From Bifidobacterium sp. ESL0784 (GTDB taxonomy: Bacteria; Actinomycetota; Actinomycetes; Actinomycetales; Bifidobacteriaceae): a DNA stretch of 64,000 nucleotides. The translations under genes were made by a program, and so were the position numbers. Location of the stretch: the NCBI RefSeq assembly GCF_029433295.1, contig NZ_JAQTHV010000001.1, positions 62,001 to 126,000 of the forward strand, written 5' to 3'. Under the pieces are notes generated by a model. It had not been told where the DNA came from. It worked only from the letters and a program-made list of their open reading frames with translations, and did not search any database. Below, piece after piece: positions 22,321 through 30,562 of this stretch (the first letter of the stretch is position 1; every line of letters begins with the position of its first letter).

Positions 22321-25074
22321 GTGCGGACGTGGGTGCGTATATGGCTGTGGATCGTCATGGGAGCGTTGTTGTTGGCTTTGTGCTTTGGTGTATTCATCAG
22401 TGTTTTTCGGCCGAAAGCTGCTTTCGATGGTTATGCGGGTGCTGCGGCTGCGGGGGATGCGTCATCTGTCCTATTCTCCCCGAAAAGCAAGGGCATCTTC
22501 GGGACTGATTCTTTAGCAACATATATGCGGCGTTCCGGGGTTCCGGCACCTCGGACAAGAACGAGGACGAGAAATTGCACCCCGTTCGGCGACGTCAGCC
22601 TTAAGGGCCATGTCGCCAATGGCACCGGTTTCAACCCCGATTATCTGTTGACGTACGATACGAACGGCGGCACGGAGGCGTCACCGACCGGGGCTAAAGT
22701 CACGCGTGAGGTCGCGACTTGCCCGTCCCAACACATTCCCGGCGAGATGGTTACGTTACCGACAAGTGCCGCGGATGATTGCCAGAGCAGTGACCCAACC
22801 CGAGACGGTATGGAGTTCGTGGGCTGGTCGACAGTGAAACTACCTCCGTTCGACTCGCTTTCGGAAGCTCAGGCCCACGTCGTAGATACGTTGACCATGC
22901 CGAAAGATGTCCAAACGGTGTATGCCGTTTGGGCGAGGGACGGGGAAACCCCAACCTCCTATACTGTGACGTTCAAAACCCAGATGAATTCCGCTGGAAT
23001 CGCTGCCGAAGTACCGGCTTTGACGACGGTGACGGTGACCCCTGGCGGTACGTTGCCCGCGTCTTCGATACCTTCACCGCCGGCCTCCTATAACCCGGGC
23101 ATCAAGTTCATGGGTTGGGGCGTTCCGGCAGATAGCATTGGCAATGGCGAAGGCAAGATGACTTGGTTCGATGAGTCGGCGCCAATCACTGCTAACGAGA
23201 CGGTGTGGACGTTGTGGGGTTATGAAGACACTGCGGTCGCCCACAAGTGTGTCTTGGGTATTGATACGGTTGCCACTTGTTTTCCTGATTCAACGTTGGC
23301 GCAGAAAGTAGCCAGTTCGCCCCCGCCGCTGGTGGGTGGTGCGCAGCCGGCGACTATCGTCCATAACGTCACGGATGTGTGGTCGCTGAGTGCCGCATTA
23401 AGCTTTGGAAGCTTGAATTATAATTCAGGAAACGAGACGGAAGATACTCCGCTGCGTGTCAGTGAGCTGGACGGTTTGCAGACGCTCACGGGCCTGGGGC
23501 AATTGCATATCAGCAATGTTGACGGACACACGCTTAATGTGCACAGCCGTGATTTGCACCAGCTGAAATATCTGGATAAAATGAACAACTTTTTCGCGAA
23601 CGGCGACGGGATAACCGACGTGAGTGCGCTTTCCGGCATGTCGAGTTTGCAGACCCTGTATTTGGATAACAATAGTATTGCCGATCTGGGCGCACTTTCG
23701 GGCATGTCGAGTTTGCAGACCCTGCACTTGGACAACAATAACATTTCCGATGTGAACGCACTTTCCGGTTTATCGAGTTTGCTGACTTTGAACCTGAACC
23801 ACAACAATGTTACCGATTTGGCCGGTCTTTCCGGGTTAACGCAGCTGCAGACCCTGAATCTGGATGACAACGCGCGCGGCAGCACGATTCCAGATCTCTC
23901 AAGCCTGATTTCATCCCCCACCGTAGGGTTGACCAGTCTTCAATGGCTGTCTCTGAACAACGATAAGCTCGGCGATGTTTCGGCTTTGGCGCATCTGACC
24001 GCCTTGAATAAGTTGCAGCTTCAGCACAACAAGATTACGTCCATTGCTTCATGGACGTCATTTACGGGAATATATGCGCTGTATCTGGACAACAATCAGA
24101 TTAGCGATATCAGCGTCATCAATAAGGCGAATTTCCCGTGGTTGTCCAAACTTGGATTATCCTCCAACAACGTCAGTGATATCAGCTCGCTGAGCGACAT
24201 GACCACCCTCACGCAATTGTGGTTGCATCATAATAAGATTTCGGACGTGTCGTCGTTGGCGGGGCTGACGGGACTGACCAAGCTTTATCTCGGCAGTAAC
24301 AGCATCCTCGATATTTCGTCACTGAAGAATCTCGCAGGCTTAAGTGGCGGCACCAGCAACAGTTGCGATGTCGGTGATTCCAGCTTCTGTGCCGACAAGC
24401 AGAAGGTGACCTTACCGCAAGGAATCGCCGATCCGGGGCTGTCAATGTCGACGGCGGTGACGCTGAAGAAAGCAGCCGACGGATCGATTGCCGGCGCGTC
24501 CGTCGATTCGACATCCATCCACTCCACCACGCCTGGCGCCCGATTCGATGCCGAACATCAGCAGCTGACATGGGATGGTCCGATGCAGTACAACAATGAC
24601 GATTCGGCGAAACCCTTGACCCAGACGTTCGACGCGGACGCGCAATTGCCCAACACCATCGGAAACTTTTCGGGCACCATCACCGAGCCGTACAAGGTTG
24701 CGCAACATACGGTCACGTTCGATCTTGGCGGAGGCATATTGCTGCCAGGGCAACCCTCATCGGTACAGGTGCATAGCGGCTACAAGATCGCGGCTCCGAC
24801 CGCTGCTCCGACGCGTGCGGGATACCGTTTCGCCGGTTGGTATGCTCAGGTGAATCCGTCAGGCTCGGGGGTTGGCAGCACGTTCGATTTCACCAATACG
24901 CCGGTGACCAAGGACATGACGCTGCATGCGGGTTGGATCGCCATGGCCGCGGCGCTTCCGTTTACCGGCGCTTCGTACCGAGGTGATTTGTGGCGTACCG
25001 GACTTGCCGTCATCGCCTTTGGTTTGGTTTTGGTCAGTGGATCAATGAAACGGAACGGGTCTCTGAAATCGTGA
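22321..25074 (+). CDS. Internalin-like LRR surface protein with LPXTG anchor
   Basis: A 917-aa wall-attached protein. GTG 22321 is chosen because GGGGG stands 5 bases upstream; ATG 22291 is possible but its GGGGAG is only 2 bases away. The order is signal-anchor (WLWIVMGALLLALCFG), two InlB-type beta-grasp regions (~90-300), and an LRR block of about ten ~22-residue SDS22-like repeats (LSGMSSLQTLYLDNNSIADL) at ~370-680. One more Flg_new/InlB-B repeat follows (RAGYRFAGWYAQ), then LPFTGA, a hydrophobic segment and a weakly basic tail. The role is inferred as ligand binding on host or partner cells. Confidence 0.9.
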   Translation: MRTWVRIWLWIVMGALLLALCFGVFISVFRPKAAFDGYAGAAAAGDASSVLFSPKSKGIFGTDSLATYMRRSGVPAPRTRTRTRNCTPFGDVSLKGHVANGTGFNPDYLLTYDTNGGTEASPTGAKVTREVATCPSQHIPGEMVTLPTSAADDCQSSDPTRDGMEFVGWSTVKLPPFDSLSEAQAHVVDTLTMPKDVQTVYAVWARDGETPTSYTVTFKTQMNSAGIAAEVPALTTVTVTPGGTLPASSIPSPPASYNPGIKFMGWGVPADSIGNGEGKMTWFDESAPITANETVWTLWGYEDTAVAHKCVLGIDTVATCFPDSTLAQKVASSPPPLVGGAQPATIVHNVTDVWSLSAALSFGSLNYNSGNETEDTPLRVSELDGLQTLTGLGQLHISNVDGHTLNVHSRDLHQLKYLDKMNNFFANGDGITDVSALSGMSSLQTLYLDNNSIADLGALSGMSSLQTLHLDNNNISDVNALSGLSSLLTLNLNHNNVTDLAGLSGLTQLQTLNLDDNARGSTIPDLSSLISSPTVGLTSLQWLSLNNDKLGDVSALAHLTALNKLQLQHNKITSIASWTSFTGIYALYLDNNQISDISVINKANFPWLSKLGLSSNNVSDISSLSDMTTLTQLWLHHNKISDVSSLAGLTGLTKLYLGSNSILDISSLKNLAGLSGGTSNSCDVGDSSFCADKQKVTLPQGIADPGLSMSTAVTLKKAADGSIAGASVDSTSIHSTTPGARFDAEHQQLTWDGPMQYNNDDSAKPLTQTFDADAQLPNTIGNFSGTITEPYKVAQHTVTFDLGGGILLPGQPSSVQVHSGYKIAAPTAAPTRAGYRFAGWYAQVNPSGSGVGSTFDFTNTPVTKDMTLHAGWIAMAAALPFTGASYRGDLWRTGLAVIAFGLVLVSGSMKRNGSLKS
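23630..23765 (+). repeat. 66-bp direct repeats within the LRR coding region
   Basis: Near-identical consecutive 66-bp units each contain GGCATGTCGAGTTTGCAGAC, giving identical LRR turns in the protein. Such DNA identity allows copy-number change by recombination. Confidence 0.75.
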
Positions 25075-25102
25075 AGCAGCAATCATCCGCACAGTACAAA
25101 AG

Positions 25103-25159
25103 TTGCCGGTTTCTAAAATAGCTATTTGGAATATTCACTAGTTACTTGTAAACCGGCAA
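25103..25159. terminator. Inverted repeat between LRR gene and the convergent operon
   Basis: TTGCCGGTTT (25103-25112) matches AAACCGGCAA (25150-25159) in inverse, with the palindrome AAATAGCTATTT (25116-25127) inside. It sits between two converging genes and may stop both transcripts; the loop is long. Confidence 0.45.
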
Positions 25160-25240
25160 TCCCCCTGCGTCGGCAGTTCCGATTTTGCTGCTTTTTATGG
25201 GCGTTTAGCCGCTGTTGTTGTTATTTCAGCAATCATAAAA

Positions 25241-25831
25241 TCAGTGTGAACCATTGAGCGGGAAATCGATGGATTCGGCGATGGACATGAATTCCTCGGC
25301 TTTTCCTGGCAGTGCTTCGGTGTTGCAGATCATGGTCAGCGTCGCTTCGTGATTTTTGGCGGGGAGGAGGACGGTGCACGCGAACCAATCTTTTTGCGGT
25401 GTAGCGAAAGTGTAGCGAATCATGCCAATGGTGGGCTCGCCGCTTGTCTCGTCTTTCCCGTCTTCTCGATCGCTCTCTTTCTCATCTGAGGTATTTTCTG
25501 ATGTCTTTCGGGTAGCGATTTGTGCGTTGTCGACCAGCGGTAAGCTGCGCGCTATGGTTCGATAGCATTCGTCTAATCTTTTGTTGAGCAGATTTTGATC
25601 CCATTCCTGTTTGCTGATGACACCGATGATATGGGAACCGTTGCCTTCGAACATGGTATCGTTTGGGAAGTCGACGGTTTCGCAGAGCGATGCGGCTGCT
25701 GCCAACAATGAAGATGTGGGATTCGGCTTCTCAGGGGTTGCGTTAGAACGATTTTCGGCTGGTCGCCAAGGATGGTAGTCGTCGGGTAGCTCGATCGTTG
25801 CCGAATTGCCAAAAATATTCAGTTTCTGCAT
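25241..25831 (-). CDS. Soluble protein, last gene of the six-gene unknown operon
   Basis: A 196-aa acidic protein, family not recognised. ATG 25831 follows AAGGAA. There is no signal peptide or membrane segment. The N-terminus reads LNIFGNSATIELPDDYHPW and the C-terminus TLTMICNTEALPGKAEEF, an alternating pattern compatible with a beta-sheet/helix fold like small lipoprotein-type or DcrB-like domains, but this is a guess. Residues ~105-135 are a charged, Ser/Glu/Asp-rich linker. It could be a chaperone or accessory partner of the upstream gene products. Confidence 0.6.
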   Translation of the reverse strand: MQKLNIFGNSATIELPDDYHPWRPAENRSNATPEKPNPTSSLLAAAASLCETVDFPNDTMFEGNGSHIIGVISKQEWDQNLLNKRLDECYRTIARSLPLVDNAQIATRKTSENTSDEKESDREDGKDETSGEPTIGMIRYTFATPQKDWFACTVLLPAKNHEATLTMICNTEALPGKAEEFMSIAESIDFPLNGSH

Positions 25832-25884
25832 TGTTGTGTTCCTTGTTTGGTTTGCCTGTTGCCCGCAGGGTTGAGTGTGGTGGT

Positions 25885-26499
25885 TTACTCACCGAGTTCA
25901 TCCATGGACATTTGCCAGCCTTCCGATACATGGTATTGATGGATGAGTTGGTTGGTGTGGCAGTTGTAAGCCGTAATCAGCATGTCCCATTTGCCGGTGT
26001 GGTGTTTCATGTAATAGTTGTAGCCCGAGCATCGGGGTGCCGCATACAGAAGGGTGGTGCCTGCCATGGGGCTGAGGCGTTTATCGGCCCAGAATGAGAG
26101 CTCGGTACCTTCTTTGTTGAGGGTGTAGTGGTAGTACTTCGGACTTTCCTGTACAAACTCATCAAGACCCATGCGCTTGTCGTTGTACTTGATGTAGGCG
26201 AGTCTTTGCCGTTCGGTGACAACGACGACTACGCTTCCGTCGGGTTTTGCGTATGCGTCGGTAGCATACTTGCTACCCCCATTTTTGAAATCTTGGGCAA
26301 CTTTTTTAGGAGTATCTATATTACCGTAGTATAAGAATTTTTTTACAAAGTCTGCGGGGTAGGTAATCTCCTCCGTTTTCGGTTTTGGCGGGTCATCCCT
26401 GCTGGGATTGCTGCAGGCGGGAAGCAAGGATACCAGCAGCATGCATAGGATAACGGCAACGAATCGGGTGTACTGTGTTGTGGATATTTTCTTTTTCAT
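25885..26499 (-). CDS. Lipoprotein of the six-gene unknown operon
   Basis: A 204-aa predicted membrane-attached lipoprotein. It has a basic N-terminus (MKKKISTTQYTRF), a hydrophobic h-region (FVAVILCMLLVSLL) and lipobox LLPAC with Cys at about residue 29. The mature part is rich in Tyr and Lys (YYGNIDTPKKVAQDF, KYYHYTLNKEGTELSF) and has two more Cys (APRCSGYNYY, AYNCHTNQ), perhaps a disulfide. The start overlaps the stop of the 388-aa gene as ATGA, so the two proteins are made together. The function is unknown; a surface partner or protective role for the anchored protein is one guess. Confidence 0.75.
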   Translation of the reverse strand: MKKKISTTQYTRFVAVILCMLLVSLLPACSNPSRDDPPKPKTEEITYPADFVKKFLYYGNIDTPKKVAQDFKNGGSKYATDAYAKPDGSVVVVVTERQRLAYIKYNDKRMGLDEFVQESPKYYHYTLNKEGTELSFWADKRLSPMAGTTLLYAAPRCSGYNYYMKHHTGKWDMLITAYNCHTNQLIHQYHVSEGWQMSMDELGE

Positions 26500-27662
26500 G
26501 CCAAGCTCAGCAATCCTACGAAGATTAAAAGGATGCCACCGATTATTACTAGCGTCTCGGCACCTTTAACCAACGGACTCGTTTCTGGCACAGTCCCTAT
26601 ATTCCAATCAGGGTTTAGCTCTGGTACATAGACTTGGACTTTAACCGGTTCGGGTGTGCGGAAATCTCGCCAATGGGAGTCTGTACTGGCTTGCAATCCG
26701 AGGTCCGATGAGATGGAGGCGTCGCCGTAATTTTGTGAAATACCGACGGAAACGGAAGTTGAATGGCCGCCAATACCGAAGGTATATGTCTGCCCCTTGT
26801 CCCCATGTGCACGGCTCCAAGAATACTTTGCTTCGCCGTCTGTTCCGATGCCGCCGTTACTGTTGTTGGACCAGGTAGTGCAGTCTTTGTCGTTCGGGTC
26901 ATTGACGGGATTGCCGTTGGCGTCTAACTGCAATGATCCTCCGCCGAGATTGAAGGAGAGCATGTCCTGCAGTTCTTGACGTTGTGCTTTCGCGACGGAG
27001 CCGGGTACATTGAGAGCGATTCCTACGCCATCCTTATTTTTCGTTCCTATTGAAAAAGTAAGTTCAAGTCCTGGGCCGATTGGAAGACTCCAATCATGAT
27101 CGAGTTCTAGGCTGGGGTCGAATTGCAATACTTTGGCCCCGAGGGATTTCAGAAGTACTGTCAGCGTCTGCCTATCGCCTGCGCCTGAAGTCAGACCTTT
27201 GTCTTCAATTTGGGCGTAAAGCTTGCTGAGTTTGTCATAAAAAGTTATCTGATTCTTTAGAGTGCCATTGATATAGGTGAGATCAAGTCGGCCTGTTTGA
27301 GAACCGCCATTCATGGTAGCCGTCAACGCGTCTAGCTGCTGCCGGAATCCTTCCAAATCGTTGTCCGCAGCAGTAAAACTGGCTAAAGCCGTGCTTGCGT
27401 CAGCGTTGACGTTCGACCAGATTTGCTGGATTTGCTGTTGTGACATATTGTTCATATCTATGATGTCGCGCTCATAGCTTTTAGGGGCCTCTGTGCCGCT
27501 TTGGATGGCTGCGGTTTCTTCTTGGTTTAGAGCTGCTAAGGAATAACCATCGCTGATGCTATCTGTGAACGTTTCCCACCAATTTTTAGGTGCGACTTCA
27601 TCGGCTATTTTTAATAGTCTTTCCTTCGTATCCCCCGTGAAATCTCTGCGTGCTGATGTCAT
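26496..27662 (-). CDS. C-terminally anchored glycine-rich protein, main product of the unknown operon
   Basis: A 388-aa protein that I do not recognise. SD AGAAGG. Residues 1-~60 contain NWWETFTDSISDGYSLAALN, reminiscent of linker segments in type VII effector/polymorphic toxin proteins. About 65-170 is helical (SQQQIQQIWSNVNADASTAL, LKNQITFYDKLSKLYAQIED). About 185-340 is beta-rich with alternating hydrophobic strands (GLELTFSIGTKNKDGVGIAL, STSVSVGISQNYGDASISSD). The last ~20 residues form one membrane segment (LVIIGGILLIFVGLLSLA) with no tail. There is no N-terminal signal peptide. It could be a secreted or tail-anchored envelope or effector-like protein; no toxin motif is seen. Confidence 0.7.
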   Translation of the reverse strand: MTSARRDFTGDTKERLLKIADEVAPKNWWETFTDSISDGYSLAALNQEETAAIQSGTEAPKSYERDIIDMNNMSQQQIQQIWSNVNADASTALASFTAADNDLEGFRQQLDALTATMNGGSQTGRLDLTYINGTLKNQITFYDKLSKLYAQIEDKGLTSGAGDRQTLTVLLKSLGAKVLQFDPSLELDHDWSLPIGPGLELTFSIGTKNKDGVGIALNVPGSVAKAQRQELQDMLSFNLGGGSLQLDANGNPVNDPNDKDCTTWSNNSNGGIGTDGEAKYSWSRAHGDKGQTYTFGIGGHSTSVSVGISQNYGDASISSDLGLQASTDSHWRDFRTPEPVKVQVYVPELNPDWNIGTVPETSPLVKGAETLVIIGGILLIFVGLLSLA

Positions 27663-27711
27663 GGGATACCTTCTTTCGTTTAAGGATAGATGATTGAATT
27701 TCGTCTAAGCG

Positions 27712-27987
27712 TTACTTGAATTGATGGCTCATAGCGTCATCGGTTGATGTCATCGATTCTCGTGCTTTTTTAAGAAATTCTGCGGTGCTATCGAACAAAT
27801 TTTTCATCGAGGAGGCCAGTTGGTTGTATTGGTTGTCAATATCGGCTAATGCGGTCATAGACGCGCCAGCGCTCCCACATGTATCTGGCTTTTTACTCCC
27901 GGTATTGCATGCACCTATGTCAATACTTTCTATTTCGGTAATGAGTTCAAGCAGTTGGTCCGGTTTGAAGTCTATGGTTGCATCCAT
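27712..27987 (-). CDS. Small helical WXG100-sized protein
   Basis: A 91-aa, leaderless helical protein. SD AAAGGAG. Helix 1 (FKPDQLLELITEIESIDIG) and helix 2 (ADIDNQYNQLASSMKNLFDS, then TAEFLKKARESM) are separated by a turn with two Cys (GACNTG and DTCGSAG). Length and helix-turn-helix layout match the WXG100/ESAT-6 superfamily and LXG-associated Lap proteins, but there is no W-X-G in the turn. It lies 49 bp before the 388-aa gene, the usual place for an effector's secretion partner. Confidence 0.65.
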   Translation of the reverse strand: MDATIDFKPDQLLELITEIESIDIGACNTGSKKPDTCGSAGASMTALADIDNQYNQLASSMKNLFDSTAEFLKKARESMTSTDDAMSHQFK

Positions 27988-28011
27988 TGATGTGCTCCTT
28001 TGTTGACAGGC

Positions 28012-28326
28012 TCAATACAAGAAGCTGTCGTCTTGATCGACTTGTGAGATGAAATTTTTGCATTTGCTATTCAAATTGTCGGAAATCGTTTTTAGCCGTG
28101 CAGACTTACCGCCGTATAATGTCTTTGCTGTGCTTGCAAATGCTACAAGGGCATCATGCTGGGCTCCCGAAGGAATTGCCTCTGAACTAATTTTGTCGAG
28201 TATTGACAGATATTGCTTCATGGCTTTGTCGAGTGCGTCTCCACGCTCTCCATAGTCTTTAGCTGCCTTTTCGACAAAATCATCTACGATGATTAGCTTC
28301 GGATCTTCACCAGCTGCTGCGGCCAT
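28012..28326 (-). CDS. Second small helical WXG100-sized protein
   Basis: A 104-aa, leaderless, mostly helical protein. SD GGGAG. It starts KLIIVDDFVEKAAKDYGERG, continues DKAMKQYLSILDKISSEAIP, has a turn SGAQHDALVAF and ends with LKTISDNLNSKCKNFISQVD. The size and helical hairpin recall YwqI/DUF5344-like or TipC/Lap-type partners of LXG proteins; this is a shape argument, not a sequence match. It is separated from its neighbours by 24 and 45 bp in the operon. Confidence 0.65.
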   Translation of the reverse strand: MAAAAGEDPKLIIVDDFVEKAAKDYGERGDALDKAMKQYLSILDKISSEAIPSGAQHDALVAFASTAKTLYGGKSARLKTISDNLNSKCKNFISQVDQDDSFLY

Positions 28327-28371
28327 TACTGCTCCCGTCGTTTTATTTGCGTAAGAATGTTCCTGTTTCTT

Positions 28372-28800
28372 CTATTTCCTGTCCGATGCTCGACTGAGCC
28401 GATACCGACAGTCTACCTGTTGCTTTTCTATGTTGTTCAGTGATGACCCAAGCTCTACCATCCTTTCTTCTGCATCTCGTATATGGTTTTTGAACAGGGT
28501 GATAGATTGTGAAAAGGTGTCTACGATATTTGAGTTCTTCCCGCCGTTGACCATGTTTTCCATCATGTCCGCATAGCGCTCAGCACTATGGTTTTCTAGG
28601 CAAGCCCATCTTAGATCCTGCAAGGCGTTTCGGCGTTTGCTTTGTCTGGTCTCGAAATCGTTTCGTCGCCTGATGAGGTGTGAAAGTTGTTCATTTAGTT
28701 GAGCGAGTCTTTTCTTCAGTTGAGCCTGCTCAACTTCGAAATCGGATTTTTTAAGGTTTAACCGTGCTATTTCAGCGAGAAGGTCATCTGAATAGGACAT
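28372..28800 (-). CDS. Coiled-coil protein, first gene of the unknown operon
   Basis: A 142-aa protein; ATG 28800 with SD GGAG. Residues 1-60 form a long heptad coiled coil (LARLNLKK-like start, then QLKKRLAQLNEQLSHLIRRR), and ~95-130 a second helix (LFKNHIRDAEERMVELGSSL). The layout resembles YwqH/DUF5082 proteins, which start LXG-type type VII effector operons in Firmicutes. The family is not confirmed. The ~390-bp AT-rich region upstream (28801-29187) should hold the operon promoter. Confidence 0.65.
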   Translation of the reverse strand: MSYSDDLLAEIARLNLKKSDFEVEQAQLKKRLAQLNEQLSHLIRRRNDFETRQSKRRNALQDLRWACLENHSAERYADMMENMVNGGKNSNIVDTFSQSITLFKNHIRDAEERMVELGSSLNNIEKQQVDCRYRLSRASDRK

Positions 28801-29112
28801 GTGGTCTCCACTAGATGGAATTGATATTATTCTTTTTGAATAATCAGTATACCTTCTACTGTTTCTTAACCGAAATTAAAAACGTCATTAATTGTGGATA
28901 TTTAGGGGAAGGCGAAATCTTGCTTTTGGGCAGTGCGGCAAGCGAATATGACGCAAATGCGTGCCTTGAGAAAAATCGGAAGTATCGTTTTATTTGTTAA
29001 ACGTGCGCAAATAAAATGTCTGAATCCATATTTTATCTTAAAGTGTTCAGAATGATGTAGGCGACGAGTTTTTCAGGAACGATGATATTGTTATTGGCTT
29101 TTGGATATTGCG

Positions 29113-29152
29113 AAGCGCGTAATGTGCATAGATGAATACACGTTACGCGCTT
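29113..29152. terminator. Hairpin beyond polyol dehydrogenase gene
   Basis: AAGCGCGTAA (29113-29122) pairs with TTACGCGCTT (29143-29152), with an extra GTG/CAC pairing inside; TTCTTCTTG follows on the plus strand. It lies 36 bp past the stop of the minus-strand dehydrogenase. Nothing else is recognised in 28801-29187. Confidence 0.6.
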
Positions 29153-29187
29153 TCTTCTTGTAAAGATGCTCAGAATGCTGGCAAAGG

Positions 29188-30228
29188 CTACTTCGTTACC
29201 TGGATCTGGATCTTGACGTCCTCGGGATGGGCTTCAACAACGCGATCGAACGCGTCCTTCGCTTCATCCATCGGGTAGACCTTGGAGATGAAGGGCTTGA
29301 GGTTGATCTTGCCAGCCGAGACCAGGTCGATCGCCTTCTGATAGACATTGGCATAGCGGAATACGTTTTCGATTCGCGTCTCGCGGGCTTGCACCTCGGT
29401 GATGTCCATCGGAACCTTGCCGTCGGCTGGGATGCCGATGATCACGGACGTATTGCCTGGCGCCCCGAGCTTCCAGAAGTTGTCATATGAACGCACATTG
29501 CCGGATGCCTCGAATGCGCGGTCGGCACCCCAGCCGCCGGTCTCCTCCTTGACACGCTCAAGCAGGTCTTCTTCGGTGATATCGACGGGAATAATCCCCG
29601 GAATCTTGGATGCGATATCGAGCTTGACGGCGGAAGTGTCAGAAATCAGGACTTTCGAGCAACCTCCGGCAAGCGCACAAGCCGCAGTGAGCATGCCGAC
29701 GGTGCCGGCGCCGGTGACCACGCCGATGTCTCCCGGTTTGATGGTGGCTTTCGTCGCGGCCCAGAGCCCTACCGAGAGCGGTTCAAGCAGGGCGCCCTCT
29801 TCGTAACTCATATTGTCCGGCAGCTTGTAGGTGAAGGCGGCGGGGTGGATGACCTCGTCGCACAGGCAGCCGTCGACCGGCGGGGTGGCGAAGAAGCGTA
29901 CGCTCGGGTCGATGTTGTAAAGGCCGAGTTTCGTGGCGCGCGAGTTCATGTCGGGGATGCCGGGTTCCATTGCGATACGGTCGCCGGGCTTGAAGCCTTT
30001 GACGCCGGGGCCGACTTCCAGCACGGTGCCGGAGGCCTCGTGCCCGAGGATCATCGGCTTCTCAACGATGTATTTGCCGACGCGCCCGTGCGTGTAATAG
30101 TGGACATCGGAGCCGCAGATGCCGACGCTGTGCGGGGCGATTTTCAGTTCGCCAGGCCCCGGCTTGCCTGCATCCGGAACGTCGCGGACGTTGATGACAC
30201 CCTTTTTCTCAAGAACCACAGCCTTCAT
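29188..30228 (-). CDS. Zinc-dependent polyol (sorbitol/xylitol-type) dehydrogenase
   Basis: A 346-aa medium-chain dehydrogenase that would oxidise a polyol to a keto sugar with NAD. The catalytic zinc site shows as GICGSDVHYY (Cys38) and GHEASG (His63/Glu64); the nucleotide fold has GAGTVGMLTA. The usual structural-zinc cysteines are absent and replaced by PDMNSRATKLGLYN, as in animal sorbitol dehydrogenases, and the following FFATPPVDGCLCDEV also matches that subgroup. It is monocistronic. An inverted repeat at 30243-30276 in its leader may be a regulator site. The exact substrate is not known. Confidence 0.88.
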   Translation of the reverse strand: MKAVVLEKKGVINVRDVPDAGKPGPGELKIAPHSVGICGSDVHYYTHGRVGKYIVEKPMILGHEASGTVLEVGPGVKGFKPGDRIAMEPGIPDMNSRATKLGLYNIDPSVRFFATPPVDGCLCDEVIHPAAFTYKLPDNMSYEEGALLEPLSVGLWAATKATIKPGDIGVVTGAGTVGMLTAACALAGGCSKVLISDTSAVKLDIASKIPGIIPVDITEEDLLERVKEETGGWGADRAFEASGNVRSYDNFWKLGAPGNTSVIIGIPADGKVPMDITEVQARETRIENVFRYANVYQKAIDLVSAGKINLKPFISKVYPMDEAKDAFDRVVEAHPEDVKIQIQVTK

Positions 30229-30242
30229 TGTTGTGCCTTTCC

Positions 30243-30276
30243 GTTGATATTCGTTATATTCTTGACCAATATCAAC
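30243..30276. promoter_or_regulatory. Inverted repeat upstream of polyol dehydrogenase
   Basis: GTTGATATT (30243-30251) and AATATCAAC (30268-30276) are perfect inverted 9-bp arms 16 bp apart, 14 bp upstream of the start codon. This suits a dimeric repressor operator, perhaps of a sugar regulator encoded elsewhere. The rest of 30277-30562 is AT-rich and apparently non-coding. Confidence 0.5.
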
Positions 30277-30562
30277 TAACTAAAAGTAGTAAGAACTTTT
30301 CGAGTAAAACAACGGCCATTATCCGGAAAGCATACGCTTTATTATTTTATATGAAAGCGTTATTATTTGCAAATTGCAATAGCGGCAGAAAAATACCGGT
30401 TTTTGGCAATATTATAATGATTAAAAAATATGAAAACGATTGCACTTAAAAAAGGAAAACTGTCAGTCGATTAAGGCATTGGTGTCGTAAAGATTGGTTA
30501 GAAAAGGCCTACTTTGTCATTTTCTGCTTGTTTTTATGGGGCTAGTCTTCTCAAAGACTGTC

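Noticed and set aside
26496..27662. Known LXG or polymorphic toxin effector
   Set aside because: No LXG domain, nuclease, ADP-ribosyltransferase or other toxin motif was recognised; only the operon layout and linker-like N-terminus suggest it, so it is reported as unknown.
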